A DNA stretch of 64,000 nucleotides from Cellulomonas sp. HZM (lineage in GTDB: Bacteria; Actinomycetota; Actinomycetes; Actinomycetales; Cellulomonadaceae): positions 62,001 to 126,000 of the forward strand of contig NZ_JEOE01000002.1 in NCBI RefSeq assembly GCF_000708885.1. The letters are read 5' to 3'. The notes under the pieces were generated by a model. It was not told the origin of the DNA and searched no databases. It saw nothing but the letters and a program-made list of their open reading frames with translations. The position numbers and the translations under genes are program-made. This document shows positions 8,044 to 15,659 of the stretch, in pieces. Each line of letters begins with the position of its first letter. Positions within the stretch are counted from its first letter, which is position 1.

Positions 8044-9260
8044 GAGTGGCTCGCCGGGACGAGCTGCTGACCGATGTCGGACAGGAGCGAGCCGAACCAC
8101 GGCTGCGAGACGTCGAACGCCTTGCCGCCCGCGATGCGCGGGAACTCGATAGCACGCAGCACGTCACCCTGCTCCTCGTCGTGTCCGATCACGCCAGACT
8201 CGCCGCGCAGGGCGCACTCGACCGCGAGGTCGGTCATCGACTTGATGAGGCGCAGGTCCTCGGCGTTCGCGGCCGCGGCGCGCGAGTAGTAGCCCGACTT
8301 CTGCACCATCGTCTTCTCCGCGCCGAGCTTGTCCGCGAACTGCTTGGCGAACCACTGGCCCGGGTTGACGGTGTCGAGCTTGACGTGGCCGAACGGGTCG
8401 CGCTCCACGGGCGTGCCCGCGGCCTCGAGCTGCTCGACGATCTCGTGCATGCCGGCACCCTCCGAGAGGAAGATGTTGACGTTCCCCTGGGTGTCCATGA
8501 CCGTCTTCAGGCGCTCAGCCTCGGCGTCGATGTCGAGCGCCAGCTCGGGCACGAACACGGCGTGGACGTCCCAGCGCTCGCGCGTCAGGCCGATGCCCGG
8601 GACCCACTCCTGCTGGTCGAGCCACTTGCGGTACTCGACCGCGGCGGCGGCCGTGAGCCAGCCGCAGTGCCGGCCCATGACCTCGTGCACGATGAGCATG
8701 CGCGGGCCGCTGCGGTGCTCGCCGATGATGTTCGCGGCGAAGCCGGCGGCCTCCTCGGCCGCGGTCCACGCACCGAGCGACTGGCGGATCGGCACGACGT
8801 CGTTGTCGATCGTCTTGGGCAGGCCGACGACCGTCAGGCCGTAGTCGTGCTCCGCGAGGTACGCGGCCAGGTCGGCCGCGGTCGTGTTGGTGTCGTCGCC
8901 GCCGATCGTGTGCAGCACGTCGACGCCGTCCGCCTTGAGCTGCTCGGCCGCCACCTGCAGGGGGTCCTGGCCCTCCTGCACGAGGCCGCGCTTGACGCAG
9001 TCCTTCGCGTTGGTCAGCTTGACGCGCGAGTTGCCGATGGGCGAGCCACCGAAGCGGTGCAGGATGCCCGCGTTCTTGCGGACCTCGTCGGAGACGACGA
9101 TCTTGTCGCCACGCAGCAGCCCGTAGTACCCGTGCTCGTACGCGATGATCTCGACGTCCGGCGCGATCTCGGTGTAGCGCTCGATGAGGCCACCGACGGC
9201 GGACGACAGGCACGGAGCGAAGCCACCCGCGGTCAGGAGGGCGACGCGACGAACCGACAT
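8040..9260 (-). CDS. pfp: pyrophosphate-dependent 6-phosphofructokinase
   Basis: The 406-residue enzyme phosphorylates fructose 6-phosphate reversibly. The GGDDTNTT motif carries Asp where ATP-dependent enzymes have Gly, and with PKTIDND this is the known signature of PPi as phosphoryl donor. The substrate-binding region MGRHCGWLTAAAA is intact. The start at 9260 has GAGAGG about 8 nt upstream; an alternative GTG 9 nt earlier lies too close to that site. It is followed by aroG with a 4-nt overlap, linking sugar phosphate flux with aromatic synthesis in one transcript. Confidence 0.93.
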   Translation of the reverse strand: MSVRRVALLTAGGFAPCLSSAVGGLIERYTEIAPDVEIIAYEHGYYGLLRGDKIVVSDEVRKNAGILHRFGGSPIGNSRVKLTNAKDCVKRGLVQEGQDPLQVAAEQLKADGVDVLHTIGGDDTNTTAADLAAYLAEHDYGLTVVGLPKTIDNDVVPIRQSLGAWTAAEEAAGFAANIIGEHRSGPRMLIVHEVMGRHCGWLTAAAAVEYRKWLDQQEWVPGIGLTRERWDVHAVFVPELALDIDAEAERLKTVMDTQGNVNIFLSEGAGMHEIVEQLEAAGTPVERDPFGHVKLDTVNPGQWFAKQFADKLGAEKTMVQKSGYYSRAAAANAEDLRLIKSMTDLAVECALRGESGVIGHDEEQGDVLRAIEFPRIAGGKAFDVSQPWFGSLLSDIGQQLVPASHS

Positions 9261-9393
9261 GAGACACACCTCTCGTAGAACTGCACTTGGTCTGGTGCAC
9301 CGAACCTACGGCGCACGCGCACGGAGCCACCGGGACCCAGGTCCGCTGAGCCGGTCCCGCGTCGCCCGAGGCGGGCGGTGCGGACCGGTCGGC

Positions 9394-10194
9394 TCATCCT
9401 ACTGACGCTGCGTCGTCGTCCTTGGGGGGGACCGGAACCTGGACGTCCGGCACGGGGCGCCCGCCGGGGGCCACGGGGTCCTGCTCCGCGGCGTCCCCCG
9501 AGACCGTCGGGTGGCCGCTCGCGATGCGCGCCTTCTGGGTCGCGGCGTAGACGTCGACGTACTCCTGGCCGGACAGGCTCATGATCGCGTACATGATCTC
9601 GTCGGTGACGGCCCGCAGGATGAAGCGGTCGTTCTCCATGCCCTGGTAGCGGCTGAAGTCCATGGGCTCGCCGACGACCATGCCGATCCGCATGATCTTC
9701 GGGATCGTGCGGCCCAGGGGCTGCGCGACGTCCGTGTCGATCATCGCGACCGGGACCACCGGTGCGCCCGACTCGATCGCCAGGCGTGCGATGCCCGTCT
9801 TGCCGCGATACAGCCGCCCGTCGGGGCTTCGCGTGCCCTCTGGGTAGATCCCGAACAGGCCGCCCTCCTCCAGGCGTCGCAGACCGGTGCGCAGCGCGGC
9901 CTCGGAGGCCTTGCCGCCACCACGGTCGACCGGGATGGTCCCGACACCGCGGAAAAACCCCGCCTGCAGCCGACCCTTGAGGCCCCGGCCGGTGAAGTAC
10001 TCCTGCTTGCCGATGAACACGAGCTCACGGTCGAGCATGAGCGGCAGGAAGAACGAGTCGATGACCGCGAGGTGGTTGCTCGCGAGGATGGCCGGCCCCT
10101 CGGTCGGCACGTTCTGGGCACCACGGATCCACGGTCGGTAGACCAGGTGCAGGAGCGGACCCACGAAGACCCGCTTCATCAACCAGTAGAACAC
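9394..10194 (-). CDS. 1-acyl-sn-glycerol-3-phosphate acyltransferase family protein
   Basis: The 266-residue PlsC-type acyltransferase probably makes phosphatidic acid at the membrane. The catalytic NHxxxxD motif is NHLAVID (about residues 40-46), and the glycerophosphate-binding region is YPEGTRSPDGRLYRGKTG. A short hydrophobic N-terminus anchors it, and the last 40 residues are a Pro/Asp-rich tail absent from typical members. The start is a GTG with GAGAGG upstream. It lies downstream of the divergent membrane-protein gene, and a related acyltransferase is found at the equivalent mycobacterial locus. Confidence 0.88.
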   Translation of the reverse strand: MFYWLMKRVFVGPLLHLVYRPWIRGAQNVPTEGPAILASNHLAVIDSFFLPLMLDRELVFIGKQEYFTGRGLKGRLQAGFFRGVGTIPVDRGGGKASEAALRTGLRRLEEGGLFGIYPEGTRSPDGRLYRGKTGIARLAIESGAPVVPVAMIDTDVAQPLGRTIPKIMRIGMVVGEPMDFSRYQGMENDRFILRAVTDEIMYAIMSLSGQEYVDVYAATQKARIASGHPTVSGDAAEQDPVAPGGRPVPDVQVPVPPKDDDAASVG

Positions 10195-10268
10195 TCGCTC
10201 ACCTCTCCGGCCGGTCCCGCTGCGACGTCCCTCGACGCCGGCGGGATCCGCACCGCACCGTCCGACTC

Positions 10269-10274
10269 TAGAGT
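10269..10274 (+). promoter_or_regulatory. -10 element, leaderless start at 10281
   Basis: TAGAGT ends 6 nt before the ATG at 10281. Confidence 0.5.
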
Positions 10275-10280
10275 GCTCTC

Positions 10281-10898
10281 ATGGCTCCTCGCCCCGACGA
10301 CGCGGACGACGCGGCCCCGGCGCCCGACCACGGGCCGGTGCCCGAGGGAGACGCGCCCGGTGCCGGCGCGAGCCCGGGTGCCGACCCAGGTGCTGGTGCT
10401 GGTGCGCACTCCGGTCGCGTGGACGACGAGCAGTGGGCGGACATCGTGTCACGCCTCGCCGAGGTCGACTCCGCGGCGGTCGCCCGCCGGGACGCGTCCC
10501 CTGCCCCCGTGACCTCGGACCCGGCCAACCCTGCCGACGACCGACGCACCGGGACCGACGACGCATGGCGCGCCGAGGCGGACGTCGTCGAGCCGTCCGG
10601 GCGTGACTGGTCCGGGACCGAGCAGATCGATGCCGCCGAGGATGCCGTCGACCGCGCGGAGCCCTTCGAGCCACCGGACCCCGGCCCGGTGCTGGGTGGG
10701 GACCCGCTGCTCACGATGGCGTGGCTCGCCGTCGGGGGCATGCCGCTGTTCCTGCTCGTGGTGCTCATCGCGTGGCGCGGCGCCCCCGCCGCCCTCGTGC
10801 AGGCCGCGGCGGTGGTGTTCGTCATCGGCATCGGGGTGCTGCTGTGGCGCATGCCGAACCGACGCGACCCGGGCGACGACGACGGCGCGGTCGTCTGA
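10281..10898 (+). CDS. conserved membrane protein of unknown function
   Basis: The 205-residue protein has a long acidic, Pro/Ala/Gly-rich and probably disordered N-terminus (about 1-145), two closely spaced membrane helices (about 148-165 and 170-190), and a short charged tail ending RMPNRRDPGDDDGAVV. No catalytic motif is seen. It stands alone between the divergent acyltransferase and the convergent glucokinase. The codon pattern and a good -10 element support a real gene, but no function can be inferred. Confidence 0.7.
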   Translation: MAPRPDDADDAAPAPDHGPVPEGDAPGAGASPGADPGAGAGAHSGRVDDEQWADIVSRLAEVDSAAVARRDASPAPVTSDPANPADDRRTGTDDAWRAEADVVEPSGRDWSGTEQIDAAEDAVDRAEPFEPPDPGPVLGGDPLLTMAWLAVGGMPLFLLVVLIAWRGAPAALVQAAAVVFVIGIGVLLWRMPNRRDPGDDDGAVV

Positions 10899-10957
10899 GC
10901 GCCGCTCGCCCGGCGCTGCACTCGGGTGCGGGGCGTGACGTCCTGCTGCCGGTCGAC

Positions 10958-11902
10958 TCAGATCCGCGCGAGGTCCGCCGCGCCGACCATCCCGGCGTCG
11001 TTGCCCATCGAAGCCACCACGAATGCGGCCTCCGGGCGGTGACCGCGCCCCGAGAGCTGCTCGGAGAACGCCTTGCGCGCCGGTGCGAGCAGCAGGTCCC
11101 CCGCCGCCGCGACGCCACCGCCGACGACGATGAGCGCGGGATCGAGCAGCGCCACCGCGGACGCCGAGCCCTCTCCGAGCCACCGCCCGAGCTCGGCGAG
11201 CAGCTCGACCGCGAGCGGGTCGCCCTCCTGCGCGGCCTGCGTCACCTTGGGTCCCGTGATGCCGTCCGGCGTGCCGCCTGCGAGCTCCAGGATGCGCGAG
11301 GCGCGGTCCGCCTGCGTCACGGCCGCGGTCTGCGCGTCGCGCACGAGCGCCGAGCCCGAGGTGTACTGCTCCCAGCAGCCCTCGTGCCCGCAGCCGCAGT
11401 AGTGCCCGCCCGGGACGACGCGCATGTGACCGATCTCCGAGGCGACGCCCCACGCACCGCGCACGAGCTCTCCGTTGGAGACGATCGCGCCGCCGAGACC
11501 CGTCCCCACCGTGAGCGTCAGCATGTCGTCGACGTCCCGCGCCGCGCCGAACCGGAACTCGGCCCAGCCGGCGGCGTTCGCGTCGTTCTCCACGACGATC
11601 GTGACCTTGTCGTCGATCAGGGCGGCGACGTTGTCGCGCAGCGGGTAGTCGCGCCACGCGATGTTCGGGGCGAACAGCACGCCCGACCGGTCCCCCGCGA
11701 CGAAACCCGCGGCGGCGAGGCCGATCGCGCCGATCTGGTGGCTCGCGGAGAGCTCCGCGTAGACGTCGGCGATCGCGCGGTCGATGCTCGCGGCGTCGTC
11801 CGGCTCCGTGTCACGACGCGTCTTGGCGACGATGGTGCCCTCGTCGTCGACGACGCCCGCCGCGATCTTGGTTCCGCCGATGTCGACACCGATGGCAAGC
11901 AT
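10958..11902 (-). CDS. ROK-family glucokinase
   Basis: The 314-residue ATP-dependent sugar kinase, probably glucokinase, shows the phosphate loop VDIGGTKIA at the N-terminus, the catalytic region ENDANAAGWAE, and the ROK zinc site GHYCGCGHEGCWEQY. A second ATP-binding region GGGVAAAGDLL is near the C-terminus. The chosen ATG at 11902 starts immediately before the sugar-kinase fold and has AGGAG about 11 nt upstream; an ATG ten codons earlier is possible but has no binding site. In actinobacteria ROK kinases also act in glucose repression, which cannot be concluded here. Confidence 0.88.
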   Translation of the reverse strand: MLAIGVDIGGTKIAAGVVDDEGTIVAKTRRDTEPDDAASIDRAIADVYAELSASHQIGAIGLAAAGFVAGDRSGVLFAPNIAWRDYPLRDNVAALIDDKVTIVVENDANAAGWAEFRFGAARDVDDMLTLTVGTGLGGAIVSNGELVRGAWGVASEIGHMRVVPGGHYCGCGHEGCWEQYTSGSALVRDAQTAAVTQADRASRILELAGGTPDGITGPKVTQAAQEGDPLAVELLAELGRWLGEGSASAVALLDPALIVVGGGVAAAGDLLLAPARKAFSEQLSGRGHRPEAAFVVASMGNDAGMVGAADLARI

Positions 11903-12182
11903 GTCCGTGTGTGCTCCTACGCGTTCGTCCATGGGAGCCGCGTGCGTGCGGCGCGGTCCACGCTAGCGGCTCGGCGGCTGCTCGATGCACGCCGTTCGTC
12001 CTGGCTCGTCCCGGCGGCCAACGTCTGATCACGGTTGGTCACGGTGCACCGACGCGCGCCGGGCGTCCTGTCATGGGCCGGACGTCCCGCAGGCCTCAAC
12101 CGTTGCCGAGAAGTTACCGACGAGTAGCCACAGGTCCCGTATCCTTCGACGCACCCCGTCGCCCACTGTCACTGGAGCCAGC

Positions 12183-13994
12183 ATGGACGAGGCAAGCACG
12201 CCTCTGCTCGTCGAGATCGACCCGACGAACAACCTCAACGACCTTCTCGCCGAGCGCGTCGCCGCCAGCCTCGACGCGACGGTGATCGAGCACAAGGCCC
12301 ACGCCGACGGGCCGTGGATCCCGATCAGCGGCCGGGAGCTCGACGCGGAGGTCGTCGCGGTCGCGAAGGGCCTCGTCGCGAAGGGCGTCGAGCCCGGCGA
12401 CCGCGTCGGCATCATGTCGCGCACCCGCTACGAGTGGTCGCTGCTCGACTGGGCCGCGTGGGCGGCGGGCGCAGTCCCCGTCCCGCTGTACGAGACGTCG
12501 TCGGCGGAGCAGGTCGCGTGGATCCTGACGGACGCCGACGTCTCGCTCCTCGTGGTCGAGACCGCGGCGCACGCCGCGATCGTCGACGAGGTGCGCCCCG
12601 ACACGCCCGGCCTGCGCGAGACGCTCGTGCTCGACGCCGGCGCGATCGACGAGCTGACCGCCGCCGGCGCGGACGTGCCGGACGACGAGATCGCGCGCCG
12701 CCGAGGCATCGCCGAGCTGGCGAGCATCGCGACCGTGATCTACACCTCGGGCACCACCGGCCGTCCGAAGGGGGTCGAGCTCACGCACGGCAACTTCTAC
12801 GAGCTCACCGTCAACACGGTGGCCGAGATGCGGGTCGTCGTCGCCGAGCCCGGCGCGCGCACGCTGCTGTTCATGCCGCTCGCGCACGTGTTCGCGCGGT
12901 TCATCCACGTCCTGGCGATGCCCGCCGGAGCGGTCCTGGGCCACACGCCCGACACGCGGACGCTGCTCGACGACCTCGCCTCGTTCAAGCCGACCTTCAT
13001 CCTCGCGGTCCCGCGCGTGTTCGAGAAGGTCTACAACTCCGCGGAGCAGAAGGCCGTGGCCGGAGGCAAGGGCGCCATCTTCCAGCGCGCCGCCAAGACG
13101 TCGATCGTCTACTCGCGCGCGCTCGACACGCCCCGCGGGCCCAGCCCGTGGCTGCGGCTCCAGCACAAGGTCGCAGACGTCCTCGTGCTCAAGAAGCTGC
13201 GTGCGGCGCTCGGCGGCCGCGCGAGCTTCGCGATCTCCGGCGGCGCACCGCTCGGCGAGCGGCTCGGTCACTTCTACCGGGGCCTCGGCCTCGTGGTCCT
13301 CGAGGGGTACGGCCTGACCGAGACCACCGCTCCCGCCACGGTGAACCGGCCGTCCAAGACCAAGATCGGCTCGGTCGGCAAGCCACTCCCGGGCACCGCG
13401 GTGCGGATCGCCGAGGACGGCGAGATCGAGATCAAGGGCATCCAGGTGTTCCGCGGGTACCACTCCAACGAAGAGGCGTCGGCCGACGCGCTCGACGACG
13501 GGTGGTTCCGCACCGGCGACCTCGGCGCGATCGACGACGACGGCTACCTGTCGATCACGGGCCGTAAGAAGGAGATCATCGTCACCGCCGGTGGCAAGAA
13601 CGTCGCCCCCGCGGTGCTCGAGGACCGGCTGCGTGGCCACCCGCTCGTCAGCCAGGTCGTGGTCGTCGGCGACCAGCGCCCGTTCATCGGCGCGCTCGTG
13701 AGCCTCGACCCGGAGAGCGTGCCCGGATGGCTCGCCGCGCACGGCAAGCCCGAGCTCAGCATGGCGGAGGCGGCCACGGACCCCGACGTCATCGCCTCGC
13801 TCGACAAGGCGGTCGAGCGCGCCAACAAGGCGGTCTCACGCGCTGAGTCCATCCGGAAGTACCGCATCCTCGACGGCGACCTGACGATCGCCAACGGCTA
13901 CCTGACGCCCAAGCTGAGCGTGAAGCGTTCGCTCGTCCTCAAGGACTTCGCGGCCGACGTCGACGCGCTCTACGAGGACACACGCCAGGACTGA
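12183..13994 (+). CDS. long-chain fatty acid--CoA ligase (AMP-forming)
   Basis: The 603-residue enzyme of the adenylate-forming superfamily activates fatty acids to acyl-CoA. The nucleotide loop is TSGTTGRPKGVELTH, the A5-type motif GYGLTETT, and DGWFRTGDLG with GRKKEIIVTAGGKNVAP completes the C-terminal subdomain. The ATG at 12183 has GGAG 5-8 nt upstream; the frame is open 66 codons further but without coding character. The relation to the mycobacterial fadD15 position is context only. The end overlaps the convergent small Cys-rich gene by 25 bp. Confidence 0.92.
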   Translation: MDEASTPLLVEIDPTNNLNDLLAERVAASLDATVIEHKAHADGPWIPISGRELDAEVVAVAKGLVAKGVEPGDRVGIMSRTRYEWSLLDWAAWAAGAVPVPLYETSSAEQVAWILTDADVSLLVVETAAHAAIVDEVRPDTPGLRETLVLDAGAIDELTAAGADVPDDEIARRRGIAELASIATVIYTSGTTGRPKGVELTHGNFYELTVNTVAEMRVVVAEPGARTLLFMPLAHVFARFIHVLAMPAGAVLGHTPDTRTLLDDLASFKPTFILAVPRVFEKVYNSAEQKAVAGGKGAIFQRAAKTSIVYSRALDTPRGPSPWLRLQHKVADVLVLKKLRAALGGRASFAISGGAPLGERLGHFYRGLGLVVLEGYGLTETTAPATVNRPSKTKIGSVGKPLPGTAVRIAEDGEIEIKGIQVFRGYHSNEEASADALDDGWFRTGDLGAIDDDGYLSITGRKKEIIVTAGGKNVAPAVLEDRLRGHPLVSQVVVVGDQRPFIGALVSLDPESVPGWLAAHGKPELSMAEAATDPDVIASLDKAVERANKAVSRAESIRKYRILDGDLTIANGYLTPKLSVKRSLVLKDFAADVDALYEDTRQD

Positions 13995-14248
13995 TGCTCC
14001 ACAGCAGCGCCCGGCGCACCGCTCGACCCCGTCCCGGGCACCTCCGCGACGGGGTCGAGCCGTAACGGGGGCACGAGACCGCAGCCCGCGAGCACGCCGA
14101 TCGCGTGCCGCTCGGCGTGGTCCAGGTCCACCGCCGGGGATGTCCCCGCGGGCTGCGCGGCACGTGGCGCCGTGACGGTCAGGAACGTCACGACGCAGTC
14201 GGCGCACGCGACCGGGCGTGCGGTACAGCTGTCGCAGTCGATGATCAT
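13970..14248 (-). CDS. small conserved protein with paired CxxC motifs
   Basis: The 92-residue protein starts MIIDCDSCTARPVACADC, giving two CxxC pairs eight residues apart, as in a zinc-binding knuckle. The second half has DLDHAERHAIGVLAGCGLVPPL, a pattern I recall from small actinobacterial proteins of unknown function. The start is set by TAGCGT 7 nt upstream. It overlaps the convergent fadD end by 25 bp and lies after the NYN-domain gene on the same strand. Metal binding is inferred from the cysteines only. Confidence 0.75.
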   Translation of the reverse strand: MIIDCDSCTARPVACADCVVTFLTVTAPRAAQPAGTSPAVDLDHAERHAIGVLAGCGLVPPLRLDPVAEVPGTGSSGAPGAAVEHQSWRVSS

Positions 14249-14255
14249 GCCGCGG

Positions 14256-14261
14256 ACGCTA
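14256..14261 (-). promoter_or_regulatory. -10 element, leaderless start at 14248
   Basis: TAGCGT (reverse strand) ends 7 nt before the ATG and selects it over a longer frame that begins 30 nt upstream. Confidence 0.55.
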
Positions 14262-14341
14262 GCCACGACCACCGACACGAACCCGCTCCGAGGTCGAGCA
14301 GCCCCGTCGAGGGGCGATCGACCCCGCCTGGCCGCACCCGA

Positions 14342-15577
14342 TCAGACGAGGTTCAGTCGAGCCACCAGCGTCGCCGAGGGCACCACCCAGGCGCCGTCGT
14401 GCGCCACGTCGTCCGCGACCGCGCGGTCGCTCGTGACGACCACGACGACGCGTCCCGGCGGCTCGGCGCGCACGATGCGCCGGATGAGGTCGTCGGCGAT
14501 CTCCCCCACCGAGAAGCGCACCCGCACGCCGCGCGCGTAGCCGCCCGGAGGTCGTGACGTCTCGCGACCGTCGAAGCAGCAGGTGACCTCCGCACCCGTC
14601 CGACCTGCGACCACCGCGAGCCCGTCGACGAGCCTGCGCCGCTGCTCGTCGAGCGCGAGCGCACCGAAACCGGACTTGGTCACGTTGTACCCGTCGACCA
14701 CGAGATGCGCCCACGGCTGCCGCAGCAGCTCGTCGAGCAGCGCCGGGTCCTCGACCGACCGCCCGCGCGAGCCCGCCCTCACGGTCTCGACGGGCTGCTC
14801 GGGCGCCACGAGGTCGGCGGGCCGCTCTCCGAGAGGTGCGAGCGCGAGCTCCGAGCGCAGGCCGGCGGCGGCGTCGACGACGGTGTCGAGCAGGAGCCGC
14901 ACCCTTGCGTCCGCGAGCCTGCGGGCGACGCGTGCCTGCGTCCGGACCTCGTCGCGCTCGCGCCGCACCGCGAGGAGCTCGGCCGACGCGGTCGCGCGCT
15001 CCTGCTCTGCCTGCTCGCGGTCGGTCCGTGCCGCCTCCCGCACCGCCTCGGCCTCGACACGGGCCTGGCGCCCCTGTGCCCTCGCGCGGTCCGCGTCCGA
15101 GCGCAGCCGACGAAGCTCGCGCTGCAGGCCGGCCAGCTCGTCCCTGGCGCGAGCGGCGTCGCTCGCCGCCGCGTCGCGCTCGACCCTCGCGCGTGCCAGC
15201 TCGTCGGTCGTCCGTTCGAGACGTGCGGCGAGACCCTTCGACAGCGCGTCCTCGGGTTCGTCTGCCGGGACGAGCCCGCGCCAGTCGTCCCCTCGCAGCC
15301 ATGCGCCCGCGGCCGCGTGCACCCCTACGGCGGAGTCGTCGTGCTCCTTGTGCCAGGCCCGGGCGACCTTGGCGCGGAACGCGGGGTCCTGAAGCGCGAC
15401 CCACAGCGGTGCACCGCCCGCCGCCGCTCGCTTGCGTGGGGCGAAGCGCGCGACCGCGCGCAGCGACGCCGGGACCTCGCTGGGCTCCAGGAGGCCCAGG
15501 ACGTCCGCTGCCGCGCCGACGAGGACTGCCCGCACGACGTCGGGGACGGGATCGTCGTCGGCTCGCTGGTCACCCAT
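14342..15577 (-). CDS. NYN-domain (PIN-like) RNA-binding/nuclease protein with coiled coil
   Basis: The 411-residue protein has three parts: an N-terminal helical domain (about 1-110), a long Arg/Glu/Ala-rich coiled coil (about 115-230), and a C-terminal YacP-like NYN domain (about 285-411). The NYN domain carries LVVDGYNVTKSG, CCFDGRE and VVVVTSDRAVADD, with aspartates placed as in PIN/NYN metal-dependent RNases. It is probably an RNA-processing nuclease or RNA-binding adaptor. TAGGGT 6 nt upstream supports the ATG start. It is divergent from the exonuclease/GIY-YIG gene, so two nuclease genes share a short promoter region. Confidence 0.85.
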   Translation of the reverse strand: MGDQRADDDPVPDVVRAVLVGAAADVLGLLEPSEVPASLRAVARFAPRKRAAAGGAPLWVALQDPAFRAKVARAWHKEHDDSAVGVHAAAGAWLRGDDWRGLVPADEPEDALSKGLAARLERTTDELARARVERDAAASDAARARDELAGLQRELRRLRSDADRARAQGRQARVEAEAVREAARTDREQAEQERATASAELLAVRRERDEVRTQARVARRLADARVRLLLDTVVDAAAGLRSELALAPLGERPADLVAPEQPVETVRAGSRGRSVEDPALLDELLRQPWAHLVVDGYNVTKSGFGALALDEQRRRLVDGLAVVAGRTGAEVTCCFDGRETSRPPGGYARGVRVRFSVGEIADDLIRRIVRAEPPGRVVVVVTSDRAVADDVAHDGAWVVPSATLVARLNLV

Positions 15578-15583
15578 GCGAGC

Positions 15584-15589
15584 ACCCTA
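15584..15589 (-). promoter_or_regulatory. -10 element, leaderless start of the NYN gene
   Basis: TAGGGT on the reverse strand ends 6 nt before the ATG at 15577. Confidence 0.6.
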
Positions 15590-15659
15590 GGACGCCCGCC
15601 GCCGGACTCGCCGTGCGGCTGCACCGGTCGTGTCGGAGGTCGTCTGTACGGTCCGTGGC

